Assembly: GCF_003369915.1 (NCBI RefSeq)
Contig: NC_046675.1
Location: 26,846,001-26,910,000 of the forward strand
Length of the DNA: 64,000 nucleotides
From: Drosophila miranda
Taxonomy: Eukaryota > Arthropoda > Insecta > Diptera > Drosophilidae
Direction of reading: 5' to 3'
Shown: positions 33,844 through 45,700 of the stretch, piece by piece
Position numbering within the stretch: position 1 is the stretch's first letter
Layout: the number at the start of each line of letters is the position of its first letter
Made by a program: the position numbers and the translations under genes
Notes under the pieces: model-generated
The model's database searches: none
What the model saw: only the letters and a program-made list of their open reading frames with translations
Told to the model about the DNA's origin: nothing

Positions 33844-35905
33844 TTGATTTTTATTGAATAATTATTATTTTTGATTTTTATTGTATAGTTATTATTATAA
33901 TTATTATTCTTGATTTTTATTGAATAATTGTTATTTTTGATTTTTATTGAATAATTGTTATTATAATTGTTATTCTTTTTGATTTTTTTTGAATAATTGT
34001 TATTATAATTGTTATTTTTGATTTTTTTTTGAATAATTGTTATTATAATTGTTATTCTTGATTTTTATTGAATAATTGTTATTCTTGATTTTTATTGAAT
34101 AATTGTTATTTTTGATTTTTATTGAATAATTGTTATTATAATTGTTATTCTTGATTTTTTTTGAATTATTGTTATTATAATTGTTATTTTTGATTTTTAT
34201 TGAATAATTGTTATTATAATTGTTATTCTTGATTTTTATTGAATAACTGTTATTTTTGATTTTTTTCGAATAATTGTTATTATAATTGTTATTCTTCATT
34301 TTTATTGAATAATTGTTATTATAATTGTTATTCTTGATTTTTATTGAATAATAATAATAATTGTTATTTTTGATTTTTATTGAATAATTGTTATTTAATA
34401 ATTTTTATTATAATTGTTATTTTTGATTTTTATTGAATAATTGTTATTTTTGATTTTTATTGAATAATTGTTATTATAATTGTTATTCTTGATTTTTTTT
34501 GAATAATTGTTATTATAATTGTTATTTTTGATTTTTATTGAATAATTGTTATTATAATTGTTATTCTTGATTTTTTTTGAATAATTATTATTATAATTGT
34601 TATTCTTGATTTTTATTGAATAATTGTTATTTTTTATTTTTATTGAATAATTGTTATTATAATTGTTATTCTTGATTTTTTTTAAATAATTGTTATTATA
34701 ATTGTTATTTTTGATTTTTATTGAATAATTGTTATTATAATTGTTATTCTTGATTTTTTTTGAATAATTGTTGTTATAATTGTTATTCTTGATTTTTATT
34801 GAATAATTGTTATTCTTGATTTTTATTGAATAATTGTTATTTTTGATTTTTATTGAATAATTGTTATTATAATTGTTATTATTGATTTTTTTTTTAAATT
34901 GTTATATAATAATTGTTATTATAATTGTTATTCTTGATTTTTTTTGAATAATTGTTATTATAATTGTTATTTTTGATTTTTTTTTTAATAATTGTTATTA
35001 TAATTGTTATTCTTGATTTTTATTGAATAATTGTTATTTTTTGATTTTTATTGAATAATTGTTATATTTGATTTTTATTGAATAATTGTTATTATAATTG
35101 TTATTATTGATTTTTATTGAATAACTGTTATTATAATTGTTATTCTTGATTTTTATTGAATAATTGTTAATTTTGATTTTTATTGAATAATTGTTATTAT
35201 AATTGTTATTCTTGATTTTTATTGAATAATTGTTATTCTTGATTTTTATTGAATAATTGTTATTTTTGATTTTTATTGAATAATTGTTATTATAATTGTT
35301 ATTCTTGATTTTTTTTTTGAATAATTGTTATTATAATTGTTATTTTTGATTTTTATTGAATAATTGTTATTATAATTGTTATTCTTGATTTTTTTGAATA
35401 ATTGTTATTATAATTGTTATTTTTGATTTTTTTTTAATAATTGTTATTATAATTGTTATTCTTGATTTTTATTGAATAATTGTTATTTTTGATTTTTATT
35501 GAATAATTGTTATTTTTATTTTTATTGAATAATTGTAATTATAATTGTTATTCTTGATTTTTATTGAATAACTGTTATTATAATTGTTATTCTTGATTTT
35601 TATTGAATAATTGTTATTCTTGATTTTTATTGAATAATTATTTTTATAATTATTATTCTTGATTTTTATTTTAAAATTATAATTTTTGATTTTTATTGAA
35701 TAATTATTATTATAATTGTTATTTTTGATTTTTATTGAATAATTGTTATTATAATTGTTATTCTTGATTTTTATTGAATAATTATTATTCTTGATTTTTA
35801 TTGAATAATTATTTTTATAATTATTATTCTTGATTTTTATTTAAAAATTATAATTTTTGATTTTTATTGTATAATTATTTTTTTTTGATTTTTATTGTTT
35901 TTGCT
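33844..35905 (+). repeat. 2 kb AT-rich tandem array
   Basis: Several dozen units of TTGATTTTTATTGAATAATT with GTTATT, in two lengths: a short unit of about 26-27 bases and a long unit of about 39-40 bases that carries an extra ATAATTGTTATT. Units differ by small changes (TTTTTTTT for TTTTTATT, TATTC for TATTT). Nearly no G/C. The array lies exactly between the broken 3' end of copy 1 and the start of copy 2 of the dispersed element. Confidence 0.97.
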
Positions 35906-35937
35906 TAAAATAAAACTCAAACGAGGTGGAACGTTGT

Positions 35938-37070
35938 GAGTTGCTGCGTACACCGCAACTCTACAGTTATACCCGATACTAAGTCAGTATGGCTCTCTCC
36001 GGCAGACGCCGCTAATATTGAACGACACGACAAAGAGTGCGTGCGAGAGAGACAGAAAATCAGTCTGAGCGTGACGTCGGGGGCTGCGTAGCCACTGCAA
36101 ATTGATTTGTTCCTTTTGGCTACAAAAATGATCCGATCTGATCCAGATTCAGCAATCTGATAGATATGGTCATTATCTATGATTCTGCGTTTTTAGTTTT
36201 CTCGAATGTGCAATATTGTGGATGCAACAGATTTTCGTCTTTTGTGGGGGCGGAAGGGGGTGGGGCGAAATTCTGAGATATACGTTTTGTAGTGAGATCT
36301 AACAGAAGTGCGGATACCAAATTTGGTTACTCTAGCCTTAATAGTCTCTGAGATTTGTGGATGCCCCAGATTTTCGTCCTTTGCGGGGGCGGAAGGGGGT
36401 GTGGCGAAATTTGGACACGAAACGGTCAAGGTCCGATATCACAGGAGTGTGGATACCAAATTTGGTTGCTCTGGCTCTTATAGGTTCTGAGATCCTTGAA
36501 CTCATATTTTGCAATTGGCAAAGCCGACCATGAAACCTGTGTGTTAGAGAGAGACAGAGCGAGAAAGAATGAAATTGTTTTCTTGATTCTGGCTATAATA
36601 ATTATACGATCTGGTTGAGATTTTACACTCTAGAACATATAGTCATCCTCTACGATTCTGCGTTTTTGGTTTTATCGTATCTTTAAAAATGTAGATGCCA
36701 CAGATTTTCGTCCTTTTGTGGGGGCGGAAGTGGGCGGGGCGAAGTTTTGTAATATTTTTGTAGCAGTGACATATCACAGAAGTCTGGATCCAAAACATCG
36801 TTGCTCTAGCTCTTATAGTCTTTGAGCACTAGGCGCTGAAGGGGACGGACGGACGGACGGACGGACGGACGGACGGACGGACGGACGGACGGACGGACGG
36901 ACGGACGGACAGACGGACAGACAGACAGGGCTCAATCGACTCGGCTATTGATGCTGATCAAGAATATATATACTTTATGGGGTCGGAAACGATTCCTTCT
37001 GGACGTTACACACATCCACTTTTACCACAAATCTAATATACCCCAATACTCATTTTGAGTATCGGGTATA
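35938..37070 (+). mobile_element. Dispersed hairpin-start element, copy 2 (longest)
   Basis: Starts with hairpin GAGTTGC..GCAACTC, then TATACCCGATAC at 35968-35979, and ends GTATCGGGTATA at 37059-37070, the exact reverse complement of TATACCCGATAC, so the copy is bounded by 12-base inverted repeats. About 1.1 kb with internal tandem segments built on GATTTTCGTCCTTTG(C/T)GGGGGCGGAAG, each about 150-180 bases. No transposase. Confidence 0.8.
36843..36910 (+). repeat. GGAC tetranucleotide expansion inside element copy 2
   Basis: About 16 perfect GGAC units. The other copies have only GGACGGACAGACAG at the same place, so the run expanded after insertion. Confidence 0.95.
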
Positions 37071-37074
37071 AAAA

Positions 37075-37506
37075 TTAAAAACAAAGAGCGGGAACGAAAT
37101 TTTGAGATATACGTTTTATAGTGAGATCTAACAGGATACCAAATTTGGTTAATCTAGCCTTAATAGTCTCTGAGATTTGTGGATGCCCCAGATTGTGGAT
37201 TGTGGATGCCACAGGTTTTCGCCCTTTGTGGAGGCGGAAGTGAGCAGGGCGAAGTTTTGAAATATACTTGTAGCAGTGGCATATCACAGAAGGCCGGATA
37301 TAAAATGTCGTTGCTCTAGCTCTTATAGTTTTTGAGCTCATAGGGGCGGACGGACAGACAGACAGGGCTCAATCGATTTGGATATTGATGCTGATCAAGA
37401 ATATATATACTTTATGAGGTCGGAAAAAATTCCTTCTGGACGTTACACACATTCATTTTCATCACAAATCTAATATACCCCTATACTCAGTTTGAGTACC
37501 GGGTAT
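37075..37506 (+). mobile_element. Dispersed element, partial copy 3
   Basis: Directly follows copy 2 in the same orientation. It lacks the hairpin start and has an internal deletion; it keeps GATACCAAATTTGGTTA, the CAGATTGTGGA joint, GATCAAGAATATATATACTT and the end GTACCGGGTATA. Confidence 0.75.
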
Positions 37507-39521
37507 AAAAACACTCTGAATAATTTGTGACGTGTCCGATGAGGCGTGACTAACAAACTCAATTGAACTAGCATATGAAATCGGGAATAAATATTTCAGG
37601 ATTATCAAACCGTCGATTGATCCAATCGAATTTAAAGTTTGCGCCCACAATTTTGTTACAAATGCCATCCGGAAAGCCTTGAATATGTACCAGCCAACTC
37701 TCGGAATTCAATTGCCGACGAATCCAAATCGTTTTTCCGGCCAATGGCAAATGGAAAATGGCAGCTTCAACAAGTAAGCAGGCGGAAAAGTGCACGCTGG
37801 CTGGCTCCTCGGGCCAGGAGAAGCGGAATCGCTGGGAAGTGCACAAATATTGTCATCGTACACACATACGTTCAGCGTCAGCCAATATTCCGGCGAGTGT
37901 TTGACTGGACCCCCATTGAAGCCGCTCTTTGACGTCTACCGAACTCCGGACTAAGGACTCCGGACTGCTACTTCGACTGCGACTGCGCCTGGCACCATCG
38001 ACAAGACGGCTGACGGCTCTGTGCCAAATAATATTATGGCTTCAGTTTGGTTTTAGCCGTTCACGGTGCGGGTGCTACACGCGACGACGATTCGGACGGA
38101 GTAAGCGACTACCAAAGACGTAATATCCGGAGGCAGAGCAGTGTGGCTGTCCGTCGGTGCTTTTGTCGGTTCGGTGTCTGCGTCGGCAGGAGTCTGTTCG
38201 CATGTGTCAAAGCCTGGCGCCAGTCGGCAATGTGCAAATAAATATCACTTATACGCATAAACATCCTCGAGAGTGGAGTGAAGGGAGGGAGCCCTGGATG
38301 TGGAAGTGGATGTGGTATGGTGTGGGCCGGAGATGCTCGAATCGCATGCTAAATTCACTTAACTAACCTAACCAAATAACGGAGGCTCCTTCAAAAAGTA
38401 AGAACCAGGCTGTAGGCAGGGTAGGCGGGCAGGGCAGATGGATGCACGGGTTAAAAGGGACTTTAACCAGCACTAATTAAATCCACTTGTTCGGGGCTTT
38501 GGAATCCGATAATCGTATATGAACCTAGTATATGTGTAAACAAACCCTGGCACAGGACTAGCAGTAGGAGGTGCACCTCTGCGGTGGTTCAGCATATCTA
38601 CGTCCAGGGCAGGGCATGGCATTAATCAAGCCGGTCGGACCAGAATTCCCGATATTCTGCCCCACAAACAGAAAGGGCTTCCCGAACCTGTGGACGGAAT
38701 GGCACCCGTGTGTGGGGCCTGATGGATGCGTGCCATTAGTTAAAAGTTGGCAAAAAACGTGGCAGCGTGGACGCAATCGCCTTGAGCAGGAGAGGGGGTG
38801 GCTATGCATGGCTTGGCTTGGCGGCTTGGGGCTCAGGCTAAGCGGCTATTTGGGGGTCCGCAGGAACAACAAGAAATAAAATGGAAAACTCATTTCCCGT
38901 CGCCAGGCAACGCAAATTGAATATGGCCTGTCTGGGCTGCGATTTTGCTTTAGCTGAGCCCTAAACAGGATATTGTTTTCAGGACGTCTCCCGCCTGCCG
39001 CCCGCCGCCTGCCGCCTCCCGGGAAATGAGCACTTCGGCCGGATTTGTTCGGCGGTTAAAAGAGGTCCCGATGAGCCAGGCCTTTTGATGTTCAGACATC
39101 CATGCAAGCAAAGTGCTCCACTTTGTACCGCTTGCTTCTGACAGCTTAATTAGGCCCCTAAATAGTTGTGGAATTCTCGTAGCTTCAACTCAAGTTGTTC
39201 GAACAGTGGTGGACGGGGTGGTCGAGGGCGGGGAGGGGAGTACCCAAAAAAGGACTCTTGAGCATAGCTCCGCACGTGACCAACGGCAAAGAACGTGTCC
39301 CAGTGCCTTGCTGGGCAATCGGACGCATTCGCCAGTCGGTCTCGGACGCTCCATGGCTCCATGCGATGCTTTATGACAAATATTTATATTGTATTTGATT
39401 GGTTTTTATTACGGTTCGATTTTCTGATAGCCCACGTCGCAGAGTCCTGACCGCACTCTGGCTCCGACCCCAGCCCAAAATTTGACACGCACAAAGCCAG
39501 TGTCCTGGCCCCAACATTGCT
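37507..39521. other. Mostly non-coding region after the repeat block
   Basis: A 92-codon minus frame at 37568-37846 and a candidate initiator with donor near 38044-38100 are noted below; neither is firm. The rest (38240-39500) shows no gene that I can support. Confidence 0.35.
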
Positions 39522-39772
39522 TTAGCTGAAACACCGTCGATAAAGGTACTGGGATTTCTCGTGATACCAGCCAGGCCAGTGTTTCCATTCCTCCAGTGGC
39601 TAAACAAAACAATTAAGCAATGAATTGCTTTACTAATACAAACTTGTGGGTGCTCTACCACAGGCCAGAGTGGATGTCCGAATATGCTCTCAAAGCAGTC
39701 CATCTTCTGCCAGGAGATGGTGTCCTGCCGCAGCTCCCTGCAGATGCCCACCGGGAATAGAATCCTGTTGCA
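39522..39772 (-). CDS. 3' end of an unrecognised two-exon (or longer) gene, partial
   Basis: Two exons on -: 39772-39659 (38 codons, CNRILFPVGICRELRQD, FESIFGHPLWPV) and 39599-39522 (26 codons with stop, PLEEWKHWPGWYHEKSQ, ending YRRCFS). The intron of 59 bases has donor GTAGAG and acceptor TTGTTTAG, a typical short fly intron; the alternative donor GTTTGT would leave only 44 bases. Codon third positions of the first exon are strongly G/C-biased, unlike the flanks. Cys- and Trp-rich, perhaps secreted. The upstream exon, preceded by the acceptor at 39775, was not found, so the start is unknown. Confidence 0.45.
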
Positions 39773-39775
39773 CTG

Positions 39776-42700
39776 TTTGTTGCACAGAAAGGAATACCAT
39801 AGTTTGAGTCATTGGCTAAATAATAAGAGTGTAAGAGTGCAGAGATCTAAGTTCAACCCTAAAAACCCCCTGGGATGTCGATGACATAACAAAAGTATAT
39901 CCTATTCATTCTATTACCTATTTTATTGGCTTTCCTAGTGGTACAAGCAAGGGTCTCACAACTAGAGCACTAGTCACTAGTCAAACAGAGAATACTTTTA
40001 CTACACAGAGAGACTTTATTGGAGTGTCTAATGTAGTCCGGCATGACAGCATTAGTCAGCCAAGAAGGCAATCTCGGTTTTTTAAAATATAAATACAATT
40101 CGACCAATCGTTTCCATGCCTTCTACACATATAGTGATCTATTTTCATTTTCATAAGGCCCTCCTTAAAAGTAAGCCATTGATTTGTGCATAGGTGAGCC
40201 ACCAGGATCGAATACACTGGATTGTATTGACCACAACAAATGCTCAGACCTTTGTACTACGTATTGCATTTTAGTTTTTGTTTTTTTTTTTATGAATTCA
40301 GCTAGGAAAAGTTGCCGGCTAGTCGAACGGCCCAATGACCAGGGACCGCATCAAAGTGTCGACAAGTTAATTGCCAGAATTTTAAATTCAACGGATACAT
40401 GCGAAGGTGGCCGTAGCCATGGAAGGCAACGTTAATTTGGTCTTTTTGGGTAAATATTTGCCGGCACTTGGCCTGAACCAATACTGTCCCGAGCAGCATC
40501 GTTCTTCCGAATGACGAAACACTAAAAGGTTTGTCCGTTCTGCTTCAAGTGACAATAAAATAAATTTGAAAGTCCAGAGCAGCGCCAGAGCAGTGCCTGG
40601 AATGGTTTTCTTTTGGCAGAAACAAAGCAAAGTGCGATGTCAGCCGCGGGATTGACAGACGTAGACTAGGTCCCCGTGCGTCCCCGTGCGTCACCGTGCG
40701 TCACCGTGTGCCCCCGTCTGCAGCTCAACTGTTGCACATACTTCCGAACATCCCATCTACCCACTAATTGCCTGACAGCCGGCTCCAACCACGCATTGCG
40801 CAAGAGTTGACTCAATAATTAGTCCCATCCATCACACGCTCCGATGAACCCGCTCTAAATATAGCTGGCTGCCTATCAGGGAGGTCCCATCAGGGCCAGT
40901 AATTAATGCAAAGCTCCTGCATTAGCCCCATATCAAAGTGTAGCCCAAAGTCCCAGCCCTGCACGTGGATGAGTGAAGATTAGCCGGACGCCAACAGATG
41001 GCCAACTAATGCGAAGTCGGATGCAAAGCATTCCACTGAATTTTCTAGGAGAGCATCGAATGGCCACTTCATTCCCAGATTGTCTCTCCCATACCCTCTA
41101 TTGTGTGCAATATGGTTTCGATTTTTGGGAGTAAGAGTAATCCACATTAGGATTAAAATTGAGAAATTTATAGGGCTGGCCCCTTAATGATTTCGGTGTT
41201 CAAGTTCGGGTTTGAGTTTGCTTTAAAGCGATTCTGTTGTGACACATCTACACACTCAAGCCCGAGTCGAAGCACTTTGATATCTGTTGCCGTTTGTGTA
41301 TCCTTGACAACACATTCAAGTTTTCCCTGATTATTGACTTTTGCGACTAGGACACATTCCTGGACTCCGCCCGTGGGCATATGTGAGGAGGAGGGGCGTT
41401 GGGATGCCGAGGGCATACCCAAGGCCCGGACCCAAGCCCCGCGCCGCCCTCCCCTTCCACGTTGTTCAACTAAACGAAACGTAAATCTCATTTTCAGTTT
41501 GTTTGCCTTTCGCCATCGACTTAAGCCGGGGCTCTGAGCTCTTGACTGCTGGCTTCCAAACACTTGTTTGCCTAGGCCAAAAGGCAAAAGGGATGGGTCT
41601 GTTTACACTATTCGATTGCCATCTCATGCTCAGCCTCAGCCTCAGCCTCATCCTCAGCTCCGGCTTAGGGCAGAGCCAAGGCCAAGGCCACATATGCGCT
41701 TAGCGCCCGGCCTGCCGTGCCCGCCCTGCCTGCTGGCAACCAGCAAGTCAATCTGTGCCAGCTCGCTTCAGATCATGGCTTAGAGGCAGCTCCAGCCACC
41801 CTTTATTACAGCTGACCCACTCTGCGGACCCTCTTTGGGAGGGTTGCTGTTGCTGTTGTTTTTGCCTATCCTTGGGCGTTCAACTAAAATATGTTGAAGT
41901 TAAATTGTTCACTTTGCCCTCACCACTGTGCAGTACACAGTGCTATGGTACGAGTATTTGGCTGAGTACCGAGTGGGAGCTCCGACTCGACTGGGGGACG
42001 TGGCCATCAGCAGCTCGAGCTTGCCCACTCGAAAAGTGCAAGTTCGTAAGCCAGTTGGAAGCATAAATAATCAAAACTTTAAGCCCGCAAAGTCCGCCAC
42101 TTGGCATTGCCCAGAACTTAACAAAGTTTTCTGTGTTAGACTCTGCTCTACTCTGCTCTCCTCTCCTCTGCTCGCCCCCGTCTCCGAACCACTCGGAATT
42201 GCACTTTTTCGCCGCTTTTGTTGACTCTGGGGAAAATTGCTTTCGAGTGCACCTCTTTGTCCTCCTCTCCTCTCTGCCCCACGCCTCTTCTTTCCTCTGT
42301 GCTGCTCCTGTTGGTGCTCCATCCTCTCGTTCTGGCCCACTTTTGTGCTTTTTAATTGCGTTCTGTTCTGTTTTGTTCTGTTCTGTTCTGTTGCGAGGCG
42401 AACGACGCGACGACTACGCACGGAAGCGCCACAATGGAAGGCATGCAACAGTTTACCATCAGCTCTAACAACATTATTGGCTCTGCAATGAATGTGCTGT
42501 GTGTGGCGTAGCACTCCTTCCCTCCTCCCTGTCGCACCTTAATACCCTGCAGGTGACACAAGGAGCAGGGTGGAGCTGGGAGAGAAAGGGAATGCAGAAT
42601 GCATGCAGAACAGAGCTCGGATTAAGTCTTTGTGGGCACAGGGCACACGGCACAGAAAAGCTCTATTGGTCGGCTCAGACCAGACTAAACCAGACCAGAC

Positions 42701-45700
42701 CAGACCAGACCAGGCCGAGGGATGTTCTCGCCGTCGGGCTGGAACATTCGCAGACAGTGGAGCTATGAAAATATTCCCTTATTTGTCTTTTTATTTCATT
42801 TTCCCAAGGAATGTGATACAGAAAAAGGCAAAGGTAGTCTCGCAGTCGGACCGAAACGAAACATTAAACTGCATCGTTTTCAGCTCGGTTTAAATTCTCC
42901 AATGGGAAAGGATACATTTTACCGACTTAAAGCACTCGAAATGTGACGGGAACTGCCTGCAAGACGGACCATGTTCAAGCTCGCAGAATACTTGTGTGGC
43001 AGTATCTAACCTGTATTCTCAGGGGACTCTGATAGTCAAAATAATGAGGCCAGAAACTAGATTTCACTTATCAAACAACTCTTTTTGTGTGTGTAGGATT
43101 ATGTATGGTTACTTTGCAATTATCCCGCACGTCAGCCATGAATATGCCTGCCATTAGCTCTTTGACTGGACCGAGCTCAGTTGCAGCTTTGATAAACAAA
43201 AAAAGGAACATTGGCCCTTGGTCCCTTGCGTCAAAAAAACTGTATGGTCCGGGGGCTGGTAGGAGTGTGGCTCCCCTTCGGCCACGTACCCAGTGGATGG
43301 TCTGCTCCTCATGGTCGGTGGACGATAAATAGCTTGTGCTGTTGGCCAGAAGCAAACAAACCTCTTTTATGGCCATGTTGTTATTATGTTATCACCCGGA
43401 GGCCACATTCGCCTGGGGCTGGACACTGTCGAGGGGTTGTTGTTGGAGGTGCTCTGGCCGGTGCTGGTGCTGGTGCTTGGAGCGAGGTGCCAACGCTTAT
43501 CATAACATATGCAATAATAATCCACTGCCGGCCGGCCTCTGGTGCTGGGGGGCGACATCAAGTTTGATAATAAAGGCGGAATGTGACCACGGAATGGCCC
43601 GGCGGGTCAGTGCCATCTGCCTCTGGCTGGCAGAGGGTCCCCTTCCAGACCCAGTGATTGGCATTTATGACTCATGCTTGTCTAGCAGGCCCATTAGGGG
43701 CAATTATTGGAACTGGAACTGAGACCGACCGCAGCTTGGGCCCACAGCCCCACGTGGACACCTTTTTGACACGACACTGGACAGGGGCGGGGCGGGACGG
43801 GACGGGAGTGGCGGCTGTTGTCCTTAAATGATTACTTGTTTAACTTAATTGCAGGATTAAAGTTTGATTTAACGGCTGACAGAAGGACTAAGCGGGTTAC
43901 GGAATCGAAATGGTTACACATACTCGCATGTTTCACCCGAGAATGTATTTTTCTCTTTGTACACATGATATTCATAATTTTAAGCATACAATAGCGAAAC
44001 AGAATGATAATTGCCGCAGCGAAATGCTCTGTGACTTTGTGACTGTCGACTGTCGACTGTCGACTGTCGGGGAAAAGTCATTAATCGGATCCGCATTGAA
44101 ATCCCATTAAATATATATAATCCCATACGGATGGCGGATGTGTGCACGAAGCTTTAAATTTTTCATCGAGTCTCAGTTCGCTCTGACATTTCATATTCCG
44201 CGGAAACCCTCGCTCGCCCATGCATCGAAATTGAGTTTGACAGTGAAAAAAACAGTGTATCTGCTCGTGTTTTAATGCAATAATAGAGTCCGGAGCCAAA
44301 TAGAACAAACAAGTATAATTAATGGCTTGTGCTAATTAAGCGATGCGCAGCTCTCAGTAACCGCAGTGGGGCAAATTGGGAAAAGTTTACGCCACCAAAC
44401 AAAAGCAGCCACAAAAGCAGTGAAAAGGCCATGATTGCATATTGCGACTAAAAGATACCCGCTAAAAATATTCGTTATTCCTTTTTTTCGTACAAAATCC
44501 GCAGTTTATCCGTATATTATTAGTGATTTGAATCTGAATGAATCTGCAGGAAGGCTTCGCACTCAAGTGGCATGTGTATAGCGGAATACTGTGGATTCAT
44601 GTAGGGCTCTATTGTACATATTTGTTACATAAGTAGTAAAGAAACTGACTTTGTTTCAACAAGTTTAAGTTGTTCATTCACTCCACCCAACTGGTCAAAT
44701 AAACAATTGCTTGAACCCCAACTACCGGTCGCAGTCTAATGTTTTCGAAAGGTAATAACTACACATGGGCATTTCTATTGGGGGCTACGTTTCATTCGTA
44801 CATTTATATTTCAGTAGTAAGTAGATAGCCCTATATATTTACCAACAAAAAGGACAACAGTAGATAGCCCTATATATTTACCAACAAAAAGGACAACAAT
44901 CGAATGTACGGTTTTAAAGAAATAAGACAAAATATGACCTGATGTTACGTTATCAAAAACATAAATGTTTTTTGAGGTTGGGGTTCAAAATTAAAAAACT
45001 CCGCGAATTAGATGGGACTATGAGTATACATTTTTTTATACGAATAAATGAAGTATGGAGTGTTCATTTTCTCAGTTATGACCCATAAAAACGTTTTCTG
45101 TGTTTTTGTTAAAGGTCCGGAGGCATCTGACGTACGTTACCCAATTCCGGGGTAATAAAAGATTAAAAATATAACGTTAGCCGAGATTGTGCCAATTTTC
45201 TGGGATTTTTTTAAGAAGATTCAATATTTCAGACTTTGAGGAAAAACTTGAATCAAGAATCATCTTTCATAAAGCAGATAATAGTAAAGGAAATCAGGAC
45301 TATAAAAATATGAAAAAAAACCGAACTTTTGCCTATTCAAGCAGGTTTGTATGCCAATTGCTTAATCTAAAAGTATATCGAAATCTGTATCTATTGGCTC
45401 ACAGTGAGAGGAATCCTTCTAATCCTGCACAAAAACTATGGATGTAAAGTTTATTAAATCTGATTCATTTCATATCTCAATGTGGATTGACGAAGATTTC
45501 CAGGTATCTGAGATTCAGGTTTTGCTGCAGAAAGTAGGTCCTACTCGTAGGCCCTCCGCGTGCAAAGAGTCAGCGGCGACTGGGGAGCACGCACTTTTGT
45601 AAATTAGTTGGCCAAGAAAACTTTGCTAGCCAACTGAGCCCGAGAAAGGCCTTCCGTTTGTGCTCGTATCTGTCTGTGTGCCTGGCAGCCACCACTACTG

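Noticed and set aside
34012..34299. 95-codon - frame rich in Asn, Lys and Ile
   Set aside because: Produced entirely by the AT-rich tandem array.
37568..37846. 92-codon - frame
   Set aside because: Possible but AT-rich codons, no motif, and no splice partner; not better than chance in this region.
40388..40630. 80-codon - frame with a signal-like start (LALLWTFKFILLSLEAE)
   Set aside because: No donor in the phase needed to reach the exons at 39.6-39.8 kb, and codon bias is weak.
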